Of a stretch of 64,000 nt of DNA, positions 26,401 through 37,154 are shown piece by piece. The translations under genes were made by a program, and so were the position numbers. The notes below the pieces were generated by a model. The model had not been told where the DNA came from and did not search any database. It saw only the letters and a list, made by a program, of their open reading frames with translations. The first letter of the stretch is position 1; each line of letters begins with the position of its first letter. The stretch is from positions 310,001 through 374,000 of the forward strand of contig JAPYMA010002875.1 in NCBI GenBank assembly GCA_035041965.1, given 5' to 3'. This DNA comes from Anisakis pegreffii (Eukaryota; Nematoda; Chromadorea; Rhabditida; Anisakidae).

Positions 26401-27460
26401 TGAGAAAGATGAATATAAAGGGGCAGTTTCGTGGCATAACTTGAGTTGGTATGCCATACATTTGGACTCACGCTGTTTTGCTGATGTGATACGAAAACAT
26501 CAACAAATTGGATTTTTTTTTCAGCTGAATGGTGGCATAAATTGAGTTGTTATGTGATACAATTTTCAATACCAAACAATTGCTTGGTATTCGACTCAGT
26601 TGAGAGAAAAATCTAATCTCAGCAAGAAATGAACGCATGAGAACCGTTAACACGAACGATCAGTTGAACGATAAGTTTTAGGAGATATCAATCAATGGAA
26701 GCGATTCAACGAAGGAAAAAATCGTCATAAAATTAACGGACATTTTCTGAATGTTGATTTATTTACATGATGAGGTCATCTTTCGCTTGTAAACATTTCT
26801 AAGGTGACACCAATTCATTCTCTTCATAACAACCTGTTCATGAATCATTAAAACAGCAGAATCAAAACACGCATACACCTCATACGTATCATACTAAATA
26901 CACATACTAGAACATGGTGTATATGCGTCCTACATAGCCACAATGTCGTGTTTCTAATCAGAAATCATCGCAGAAACTTGGGACGTCATTGCATAGCAAT
27001 CGTTTGGAATTTTACAAAAATCGGTAGAGAGATGGATGGATGCCTCAAAATTTTAAATTCGATACCGCGCAAAGGAAAACAAATTTGTAGATGGTAGAAC
27101 TAGAAAGAGTTTGTTTTCATTTGCATAGCTGAAAATTTTCGGAATGTTCAGCGATGAAAATTGTTATTGCTACTTTGACAGGGAGCCCTGTGCGGTCATA
27201 TTCAGAGGTACGTTCTAGCTGCTTTAGCATGATTAGTTAAATGCTGGAGTCAGGGAAACGTGCTCATTCGAAAGGTAAGCTTATGTTGTGCTACACAAAT
27301 GTTAACATTAAAAGCAGTAATTAATGCTCATTCTGTACATTTAGGATTAAAAATAAAACGACTGAATCATTAAAGTCTGAACGAAGTATATTTAATGAAT
27401 CTTCCAATTACCAATCCATGTCTACCATAGGTTCAGTTGTTTTGAAGCTCGACAACCGCA

Positions 27461-27545
27461 TTAATTTGTCTTAATAGGCCTTCTTTGCATTTGGAGTATC
27501 ACAGAGTACTCTGAAATGCAAAGAATGCCTATTAAGACAAATTAA
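27461..27545. repeat. Near-perfect 38-bp-stem hairpin
   Basis: The left arm 27461-27498 and right arm 27507-27545 are complementary apart from about three positions and one extra base, with an 8-base loop. The size (85 nt) and compact loop resemble a small-RNA precursor, but the near-perfect pairing equally fits a fold-back repeat. No flanking duplication was identified. Confidence 0.75.
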
Positions 27546-28866
27546 AATCATACTCTGATAGTGGATGAGAGCAACTGCATTTCAGTCGCATAACGATTCG
27601 ATCAGAGGACAATCTTTTTATCTGATTTCTCCATTTATCTACTCTTACATAATCAACAAGAAATAACTGAAAATTTAATCTAAAAATGTTATTCCCAGTA
27701 ATCATTCGATCGGTGACAATAATTGATTTGATGACTAAGGAAGAAAAAACATTGATGAGCTGGGAATGTTTATAACGCTGAAGCACAAATTAAGACTAAA
27801 AATTTGATGAATGCTTTGAATTATACAAGATGACAGCCAGAACGTGAAAGATCTGCCTTTCCTACATCAGCATTATTTCACTTATGATTACCCCAAAAAA
27901 TGACGTATCTAACATGGAGCTGTTTTCCTCTGAAAATTTGAGCAACGTATTGTTATGAGGCCATCCGCAAGCATTGTCGATAGTTCCACCCGTCGACTGC
28001 ATCCCAAACTGGAGGACACAAATGAAGGTTTATAAGAAAACATTTCGAAAAACCGCAACAATAAAAAATATTCTCAGACGATGCATCTGCAATTGTTTTC
28101 GCTCTTCTTTAAGATTTTTCACTTCATCTCGAGTTTTTTTTTTGAGTTCAGTTGAATTTTCTGTCTGCTCTGCAGCAAAACTGCTCTAACTCTATGAAAG
28201 GCGCAGCACCACCTATGCACCATTTCGCTGCAGTGAAACTCGTGATAATATCAAAGGTATCACGAAATTTACATTGTTAAACATAACGAGCAGCAGCTCA
28301 GCTAGTCTTTTAGAAATTGTCACTCTTTCAGAATTAAGTTAGACACTCTCATAATTCAACTGTCGCAGTTTTCAAAGTGAAAAAAATTTTTTTCCAAGTC
28401 CGAAGGATTAGGCTATCTCATACCACTTTTCTCTGAGAGAGAGCACCTTGGAGTTGGAAAAAATTTTGCTTACTTTAAGCATTGCAACAGTTAAATTGGA
28501 AGAGTGCCGTAAGTTATTCGCATACACCATTATTTAGTAATTGAGGTATGTGGAATTCATTATGAAAATATGTGGCGCACATAAACTTAAAATGCCAGAC
28601 CGCTTCCGAGCCGATTATTTTGACGCATTTAATAGCGGAGTATCGAGAGATGAGGTAGCATCTTATTAAAGACAAACGCCAGAAATTATGATCGCTCGAG
28701 TCATTTGATCGTTCGGAAGTTCATTTGTTGTTTAGTACGATAAGAGTACGTAGGGACTGTTTTCTGTGGGATGCAATTTAAACAAAAAGTATTTCATAGT
28801 GTCTGAGATGAAAGAACCTATAACTCAAGTTGTAATTTCTCTAAAAACAGTAGTATTGTTTTAGGG

Positions 28867-29172
28867 TTACACATTCACTGATATCAGTTTGCCTTTAACT
28901 TCTTTAATTTCTTTTTTTAAATGCAAAATGAATGAATGCTTAGCGGTACAATACTCTTTAGTCGTTTTTAAAGAAACAATTATGACTAACGAATTTTGTC
29001 TTTCGATGAAATCTGTCACGTAAACCTTAAGATCATTGGTGGATGGACTTTGCACTTTCACAGCTGTTTCTAACATAATTTCTTGTTTAGAATTTTCATT
29101 CAGAGGACTTTTTAAGGTGAACCTTCGTAAACGAAAATTCATTTTCATTGAATTTATTCGATAAAACAACAT
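28867..29172 (-). CDS. Unrecognised ORF, about 101 residues, Lys-rich
   Basis: An uninterrupted frame starts at the ATG at 29172 and ends at the stop 28867-28869. The product is basic, with a beta-rich middle (LKVYVTDFIERQNSLVIIVS) and a Lys/Glu-rich end (HLKKEIKEVKGKL). I recognise no family, signal peptide or membrane segment. It is isolated from other exons. It could be a lineage-specific single-exon gene, a retroelement fragment or chance; the composition is somewhat more protein-like than that of neighbouring open frames. Confidence 0.2.
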   Translation of the reverse strand: MLFYRINSMKMNFRLRRFTLKSPLNENSKQEIMLETAVKVQSPSTNDLKVYVTDFIERQNSLVIIVSLKTTKEYCTAKHSFILHLKKEIKEVKGKLISVNV

Positions 29173-30392
29173 TTTTGTTCGCCGGTTTTTACTAATCAAC
29201 TTTCATTCGCTATCATTTCTGGGACAACTTTCTGCGGAATTCGTTATGAATAGTAAACCGCTGCTTTTCAGTATCGATTTCTGGATCAACGCTCATGTTT
29301 ATGAGAAATACACATTAATCTTTTGCAAAGTATACTTAGGCAGTTTTTTTAGTTCTGTAATATTTGCATAGCAACATCATTCATCGTAAATCAGCGAAAT
29401 ACTTATTCGATCCTAAAGCAGCAACGTGAACATGAAATGTTGTTCAGACCATGATTGAAAAAAAATCAGAAAATAATTGCAAGTGTTTTTAACCCATAAC
29501 TGGTTTCATAGGGAAGTTTACTCACCATAAATACTTCGCATCGAACCAATTGAAACATTGGTGTTCGATTCAACTATAAAATCCCACTCAAACGCTTTTT
29601 TTCATTTGTTTCATTTGTTTACTATCACAAATTAGGTAATCTTTCTGCGTTCGTTGATATGATCGAATTATGACAGAAGACATCACTTGAACTGTCATCT
29701 AAATTCTCAAAAAATTTACCCTCTTGACTTTGTGACTTGTTGTGTTCCCTTATGAGAATGATTAAATTTGCTACCGATATTCCGCTCGATTAATCATTGA
29801 ACTGTTAATATAGAAGCTATCTGGTCGTTGTGTAAAAAATGATCTCTTTAGCCAACCCTGACAATATTTTAGCGTTTTTGATGGATCATAAAAATGTAAA
29901 TAATATCAGTAACATAAAGGTCCATATTCAATGCAAATTGTGTAGAGCACTATGGAAATTATTCAGAACGTTCACCGAATAAATGTTTCTCATTTAACCG
30001 AATCAAAGAATTCCTGATGACACTGATATATTCTCTGCGCTCAACACCAATTTTTTACTTCAATCCACCCAAACTTACTCACCTTCACTATCTCATCTTC
30101 TCTGAAACACAAATTTTCGTATTTCTTATGCATTATTTTTTCATGTCCTTTCATACTGCTTTTCCATTTTCCTCAGTTCGTACATCCAACGTCCCCCTAC
30201 AGCTTCATTTTCATCTGAAAATCCATTCGCCGAGACCATCAGTTTTTTCACACGATCAACAAAGTTAGCTTATAAGTGGCTGTGTTGTTCATAGCAAGTC
30301 TAATAAAATGATTGAAAACACATCTTCTTCGCTCATCTTGGCCACTGTTTGACATATTATCTCTTGTTAAGACTTTTCACGAAGATTTGAGA

Positions 30393-30531
30393 GAATCTCA
30401 CCAGTAAACATTTATTTCATCAAAAATTACTGCTTTTCTCAAAATGAAAAAAACTGTAGTGATAAATCATTCGAATCTCGCCTGTAAACATTCATTTCAT
30501 CAAAAATTACTGCTTTTCTCAAAATGAAAAC
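30393..30531. repeat. Direct repeat, two copies of about 58 bp, 80 bp apart
   Basis: Copies at 30393-30450 and 30473-30531 share GTAAACATT-ATTTCATCAAAA and the following TTACTGCTTTTCTCAAAATGAAA almost exactly. It lies about 300 bp upstream of the hydrolase start and may be a local duplication. Confidence 0.85.
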
Positions 30532-30831
30532 TGCAAAATACGCAGCACTAATGAGACAACAAATGCAATGGTATATGGTCAAATTGAAGTTTCATACTTG
30601 AGCTGAGAAAACGCTATTCTATTCTCATCGAAGATGTTCAGCTTTAATGAAGAAGAAGCAGAAAACAACAAAAAAGAATAAACATCACAAAAGGCAATTT
30701 TTTGGTAACAATTCGGTAATAAGTCACTAAATGCTTCAATATGCTGAGAATTTGAAAATGCTACTTATCAATGAGTTCAGGTGATATCGGTGGAGCGAAC
30801 AGCCGGCGAGAGGGTGTTATTCGCTACAGCA

Positions 30832-33681
30832 ATGGCATTGGCGGTTTTTCTTCTTGCCATGTCGTTTCTAGTTGCATTCGTTTCGATGCTTTATATACCA
30901 TTACCAGATGATATTTGTGATCGCCTTAAATTACAGTTTTTCGAATTTCTATTACGAGTATCTAACGAGTATTTCGTAAGTTTCATTTCATGTCAATCGA
31001 AATTATATCTTTTCTGTTATTTTGTGCGTGAATATCTTGCATGAGCATAATGTTCAATGAGCAATGATCTTGTATTCCTTTGTAATGCTTTAGGTAGTTT
31101 CTTGTTCAGTTGACAATTACATCAGATCATCGCAATATTATTTAACAGTTTTTGTCTACTTTCGTTGAGACGAGCAACACTTTGACGAAAGAATTCAAAA
31201 TCCATTACCCAGACAGATATGAACAATCAAATTAAAAAAAAAAAAAAAAACAGGCCAGATTGAATTATTAACTTGGAAATGTTAGATATCACGTCTGAGA
31301 CAAAAGCTATCACGTCTGAGACAAAGAGCAAAAATTCAGCAGGAAAATACTTTTTCACATCCAAATGCTCATTTTGAATGAACAAAACGATGAATATTCA
31401 AGTGTAAATATGAATTGTCTGGCAGGGCGATGATGAACAAAAAGAGTTGTAGGGCAGTTTAGTGGGATGTATTTTCGGACCGAAGATAAGGAATAAATTG
31501 ACACGATTGCTAGTGGCAATACCGTTCTTCTTCAAATCTGCTCCTCCGAAATTGGTCACCGTAAAGAATGAATTAATTGACGAATCTCGAGTACGGATTT
31601 ATTATCCAGCAAAAAGGAGGAGTAATGCGCTAATCCTGTTCACCCATGGAGGTGGATGGTCAACAATGAAACCTAGTTCGAATTTTTATCACTTTCATCA
31701 TTTTCGTCGTCGAAAAATAAACCTCATTCGTATTTTTCGTCAAATGAATTTCTAATTACAATTTCAGTTCTTAACTACTTCAATTGTGCAATCTCTACGC
31801 ATCATTCAGAATGCCATTTTTTGATTATTGTATGAAGAGTGAATTCCTTAACATTTCAAAGCTAGTAATAGAACAAATCAGACAAATATATATTATCAGT
31901 TTATGGTCAACGATCGGTTACAGGTTATTACGATAGTTTGATGTACAAATTGATCAAGCATTTGGGTGTTCTCATCATCTCAATTGATTATCGGTTATCA
32001 CCCGAAAATCCTTATCCGGGTCCAGTGAAAGAATGTGAAGCAGTTTACCATAAGATTATCAAAGAGGATTATCGGCGATTCGGCATTGATCCGACACGAA
32101 TTTGTGTTATGGGTGATAGTGCTGGTGGGAATCTGAGTACGGTGATTGCACAGAGACAGCTTCGAAGCAGAACTACACTGCCAAAGGTTGAACTTACTAT
32201 TAGATGCGTCGTTGTGAAACGCACTCAAAAAGCTAAAAGCCCTTGCTAATCATTCCGTTGCTGATTGACTTTTTTGGGAGATGCCTTCAAGTGATCTTCC
32301 TGAATTCTTTCAGAAGTATTTTGGAATCGACCATAAAGAATTCCTTGATTTTGCAAATATCACATAATAACTGAAAATTTCTTTTTCTTCTCTTCACAAC
32401 ACACATTATGCTGCACTATAATCAAGGAAACAGCTGTTTATTTTCTAATTACATAACGCTATCGCCATGAAAGTCATGATGAGTAAGTCATTTTAGTGTC
32501 AAGTATTAATATATCCAGTCATACATCCATTTGATCTCAAATCGCCCTCATATCAACTATTCTACGATCAACTGTCTGGCACAGCACTATTGAATCCTTA
32601 TGTGATGGCTCGATGGTATATGCTCTATTTGAATATTCCTGCAACCAATCGCAATATTGAAAAATTCCTCAACAATCGTCATTTACGGAGGTACACAAAG
32701 GCATTCAGATTTCTCATGCATTTTCCACCGACACTTCCTAAGCTTTTTTCACTTAACATTATAACGAAAATTCGATTTATTTTCTTATGCCGCGTTACTG
32801 TAAGTGAATGAAATTATTTTGATGAACTCGATCAGTAATGAAGCTCTCGCCCAATAGCGAAAAAAACTTTATGGGACTACGTCGAACTGTCAAATTTAGA
32901 AATTTCAGTGAGAAGAGGAATAGCGAAGGGCTGCAAAAGTTAATTGGTCGCGAATTATTGCCTGCTGCGGTCTTGAAGAATCCCTATGGGCACAAGAAAA
33001 TTGATTCTAATAAAGCTGAACCTGACGAAGAGGTGAGTTCACGTAATAGTTTCTAACTTTCAGTAATCCACTTCCTATTCCCGTTCTCTTAATGCTCAGG
33101 AAGTCATTTTATTCGACAGCAAACTATTCCGAATCAAAGCATTGAAAAAAAGATCGGAAAAATGAATCGTCAAACAGGTCTTTTGTTGCAGTGCAAACAA
33201 TCGATGTAGTGCCGTTACGCATTCTGGACAATATGCTCATAATTCATTCTGAATAATATTTTTAGACTACTAATGCATGAGAAATTCCACTTGTATATTT
33301 GAATTCGTATTTGCATTCAGTAACGACCAAATTCAATCTGATGTGTCGTCAATTCACTCACATTATACTATCTAATAAGCATGATTTGTTGATCTGTTTC
33401 AGTTGTGTGCATTATTCGAAAGACACGGATTCGATGCTGATTTTGCACCGATATTAGGCGACAATTTGACTGGATTATCACCTGCGATGATCATTACAGC
33501 CGGTTATGATATCCTGCGAGATGAGGGAATGCTTTACGCAAAACGGTTGCAGTCATTCAAAGTTGCAGTACAATTGAACCATTATCCTGCAGCCTACCAC
33601 GGCATTATGCATATGCCGTCAAGTATGCAGCGTAAACAAATTGTTGATGATATCATTGAATACTTGCAAAATCATCTTTGA
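30832..33681 (+). CDS. Arylacetamide deacetylase-like alpha/beta hydrolase
   Basis: Predicted 425-residue serine esterase/lipase of the HSL/AADAC family, ER signal-anchored. Exons: 30832-30975, 31453-31675, 31924-32186, 32497-32690, 32858-33032, 33403-33681; phases close. The N terminus is a hydrophobic anchor followed by YIPLPDDI, as in AADAC. The oxyanion motif HGGGW is at residues 113-117, the nucleophile is Ser188 in GDSAGG, the acid is Asp369 in AGYDILRDEG and the His is 399 in AYHGIMH, so the triad is intact. The frame is open back to an AG acceptor at 30780 (VISVERTAGERVLF-), so translation may begin in an earlier exon; ATG 30832 is the first Met. The junction between exons 4 and 5 is the weakest point: the exon 4 frame runs on to a second donor near 32800. 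Confidence 0.87.
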
Positions 33682-34072
33682 GAAATTATTTTGTTTCAAC
33701 TGCAAACTTGCTGATGCTTTCAGTACACAACTTCTCGTTGTTCTGCCAAATGGTACCGATACTATTCACTCAGAATGCTATAGGAATCTGCTCAAATTAA
33801 CACTCTTATATGTCTTATATCTTTTACCTTATATCTCATCAGCTTATATCTCTTACCACTTACCATACTTACCACTCGTACCATTTCTAATCGACTATAT
33901 CAGTCGCTGTGACAAAAATTGACGATTTGTTATTTTCACTCTCCTCGGTAAGTTAGATATCACAAGCTTTTATCGAGCAAATCTGAAAGCTGAAGTTACT
34001 CATTTTATAAGTTACAAAAAATTTATGATTAACCCACAATAAGTCATTCTTTTCATGTTTGACCTCATGCCG

Positions 34073-34444
34073 CAGTGGTTCTCACGTTCTGGTTCTTCCT
34101 ATCTCATTTTGGCCGATAGTAGCCATTCATCTTCTCGAGCAATTTGACCAGCTCCAATTTCCTTCTCTTTCGTCTGTTTCTTCTCAGAGACAAATTAGGA
34201 TGGAATCAGTGAAATAATACATCAGTTGTAAACCAATTACTGCAAAAATCCATCGATGGTATCAAAAGGATCACTTCCTTGCGACCAAACAAGCATTTAG
34301 AAAGCATCAACGAACAGTTGCGGGAGAAATAACGCAAAAAATCGATCAGCACTACTTTTCTAGCCTTTTGAACTCCTCCACGATACTCTCGAACTCCTCC
34401 TCTCCCCACTCAGCGGGCAATCTCCATCCCTGTGAGAATCACTG
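34073..34444. mobile_element. Possible hAT-like MITE (CAGTGGTTCTCAC ends)
   Basis: The left end CAGTGGTTCTCACG and the right end TGTGAGAATCACTG are inverse complements with one mismatch in the terminal 13 bases. They are similar to the ends of the element at 11706-12027. The flanking octamers (TCATGCCG and CCTTAGCG) agree poorly, so the target duplication is decayed or the boundary is wrong. Confidence 0.45.
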
Positions 34445-35166
34445 CCTTAGCGGAAACAATTAAACAGTTGGAACACCACTGCAATAATGACTCACTATTT
34501 ATGCTCAATTTCTATAAAGATTCATCCTTCGAAATCGCATCTCATATCTAATCTAGGAATTGTATCACGACCACTTTACTTATTTTAAGAGCTTAACTTG
34601 AAACTGAATATTTCAAGTTTTCGATGTTTATCGAGAATTGATAGGTCTTTTTAGTTTCACTCACGACTGAAAAGAAACTTGTATAAGGTTTGTACTTCTC
34701 AAAACCTGGTTCTTTGAAATTGTCGCAAAATGCAATGATTTGTTGTGAATTCTTCTTAAGCCATTATTGATCAAACGCTCAATCCGTAATGTAAAAATTA
34801 TGCTGTGAAATGTGATAATAAATCTCACTGTGGTAATGCTTCTGCTGTAGAGTAATGCTTCTGCTGTAGAGTATCCGACCAAATTGAATCTCTTCCTAAA
34901 ACTTGTTGTTGAGATTAACTGTTCCAATTGTATGCGTCTTTCAAATGCATTTCGGCACTAATAATTGTCACTCACATAAATCGCGAGGATGTGTTCAAAT
35001 TTCTGAAGGTGAATGTAGTTGCTTCCTGCCTTGCTTCATGTTTGTTGAATCGTTTATAAATTGAACTGTTTAATCGATCATCATTCATATGTTCCAGTCA
35101 GTTTTTATTGCTGAATCGAGAATTAGAGGAGTATTAATGAAAATTTTAAAAAGTTGGTTTGGTGCA

Positions 35167-35433
35167 TCATCGTTGCTCAATCCATCCGATGAATCTCAGA
35201 AATTTTGGCTTATCGTTCCTTTCGTTATTCTCTTTTTCTTGACTATCATCTTCCACTCTCGAGATCGGTTCATTTCCGATTTGTTCGAATGAGTGGGACG
35301 CCGGAGATTCATCTGATTGAAGATTCGACCCAAAACGGCTCACTGATGATCCACCGAATGAGCCTCTCGCAGAACTGCTCCAGCTACTTGCTGATGCGCC
35401 AGCCCATCCACCGTCGCCATCGATATGCCTCAT
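35167..35433 (-). CDS. Ser/Gly-rich ORF or terminal exon, unknown
   Basis: From the ATG at 35433 the frame gives 88 residues: a Gly/Ala/Ser-rich start (DGDGGWAGASASSWSSSARG), an acidic Glu/Asn middle (RVEDDSQEKENNERN) and a basic, aromatic end (KPKFLRFIGWIEQR). The frame is also open upstream of the ATG to about 35583, with an acceptor-like CTGAAG at about 35460, so it could be the last exon of a minus-strand gene. No partner exon was found. The strong amino acid bias suggests real coding, but no family is recognised. Confidence 0.3.
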   Translation of the reverse strand: MRHIDGDGGWAGASASSWSSSARGSFGGSSVSRFGSNLQSDESPASHSFEQIGNEPISRVEDDSQEKENNERNDKPKFLRFIGWIEQR

Positions 35434-35704
35434 TTGCGTATTCGATGACGATTTCGAACCTTCAGAGACATTTACGATTAGATAAATAATGTTAATTGAA
35501 CGGCAATTTAAATGAAGACGATATCTATGTTGAGGGACATTGTTGTTACTATTAATTTGTGGATAAAATCTGCTATTAACATGCAAGTGGGAGCATTAAA
35601 AGAAATGAAAATGGCGTTCTTTCATATTAAACGACTCCTTTGAAAAATGTCGAAAATTGTGTTGGATGTTATTAGATGGAAAGGTGTGTTGATCTTCAAT
35701 GTAG

Positions 35705-35780
35705 GTGTGAGCGTAAGGCTAAGACGAACACTTAGCCTCAGTCTGAGTGTCGGTGTAAGACTGAGCCTCCGCTAAGGGTT
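35705..35780. repeat. Short self-complementary repeat (GGCTAAG/CTTAGCC)
   Basis: AAGGCTAAG is followed by CACTTAGCCTCAGTCTGAG and then TAAGACTGAGCC, giving nested short inverted repeats. The motif set resembles 20100-20160. Confidence 0.5.
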
Positions 35781-37154
35781 ATCCAAATCGAATTTTGTTT
35801 ATTCAACACTCTTAGGTATTCAACGCTCAACGAAAAGCAACTTCTTGCGAGCACTCATGCAATATCCGTTCAGAATTCTCAAACGCTACACCTCATAAAT
35901 AAGATCCTGAAACATAAGGTGGATATAAATCAATGGCGCAACTTACATTCGTTGAGTCGAACCACAAATAAAAGCAACGTAATAATTGAAGTAATGAATG
36001 AAAACATCGCTGTCTATTATCACAACTTCTATTGCTCACTGAATGCACGCAACATGAATTGAAATGATCTATTTATAGAGTCTAAAGGATGTAACAAGAA
36101 AGTCACTCAATTTTCACAGTTCTAAACAAATGTAATAATATTATGAATAGAAATACCGATAAACCGGCTTCACTTTGTAATAATCCAGGGAAGTGGATAA
36201 CCTAGCAGGGTAATAATATCAATTTGATTGACTCAATCTTATATTCCAGCATGAAAAGTACAGTTCATCCAGATCAACCACATAAACAACTCCATGCGAA
36301 ATAAAATGATTGACTATTGATCAACTCAAAAAACCATGTGCATTTTCACTAGAGATTTTTATTGTTTTGGAATTCCAGCATAAAGACCTGAAATACCGGG
36401 TAGGGAGCATTCCATCCTAATGTAAACTTCAATTTTCTCAGCATTCCCTTCATTCAATCAGAGTTTATGAACTGTTGTGAACTTCTGTGCTGTTGTCAAA
36501 CTTGAAATGAGATTAAAACTAGATGAAGGCGTTGAAAAGACTTTATCAGAAAACTCATTAATCCTCATTGAGTATCGGATGACTATGAGCTGCATCAAAA
36601 AATTAATTGGGTGTACAAATTCATCAATTTTACAAATTTATTTACTTAATCAGGGATTACAACTCATTATGAGTTATCTGAATCAACAATTAAAAAACGA
36701 TTCCAATCAATAGATCCATAACGACCGGTATATTTACTGTTCCATAGCCAAGCAACAATAAAGGCTCGTTGCGATAATCATTTTACATAAGTAAACAAAG
36801 TCGAGTAACGATCTAGCAAACAATCGTAATAATAATGAACATGTTGCTAGTCCACTAGAGCAATTGAAAAAAACAACCATTGTAAAAAGTGATTCGTGAA
36901 TGTGCAAGTAAATTTGCAGAAATAAATCATAATAAGGGGTGTAGAGCATGGAAAAAAGGGATGCAACCAAAAACGTCAGAATTTACTTCAGATGCGATAT
37001 CAGTGTAATTTAATCGAGAGATTTTTGCGTCCAACTAAGCCACAATATGTGTTCATGATTTTCAGGTTTCAGTGTCGTATACTTTGATGAAAGTCGTATT
37101 TTTGAATACTTCGATTGATATATCGAACACTGATGAGCACCGAATAAAATTTTG

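Larger units (their letters stand above)
22088..30831. other. Gene-poor interval between UGT and hydrolase
   Basis: Contains a mariner-like MITE (22907-23104), a GIY-YIG relic (23270-23488), a decayed hAT right end (about 25770-25796), a direct repeat near 26431/26532, a near-perfect hairpin (27461-27545), a 102-codon unexplained minus-strand ORF (28867-29172) and an 80-bp-spaced duplication (30393-30531). The open frames around 24600-25090 on both strands are longer than most but match no family I recognise. Confidence 0.5.
33682..37154. other. Gene-poor interval between hydrolase and HtrL-domain gene
   Basis: Holds a hAT-like element (34073-34444), a 19-bp direct duplication (TAATGCTTCTGCTGTAGAG, about 34834-34871), a Ser/Gly-rich minus-strand ORF (35167-35433), and a short repeat of the GCCTCAG/TAAGGC family with internal hairpins (35705-35780). 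Nothing else is supportable. Confidence 0.5.

Noticed and set aside
32691..32809. Extension of hydrolase exon 4 to the donor at 32801
   Set aside because: The extended frame cannot join the next conserved exon without a stop. The GGAG|GTACAC donor at 32690 does, giving a family-length protein.
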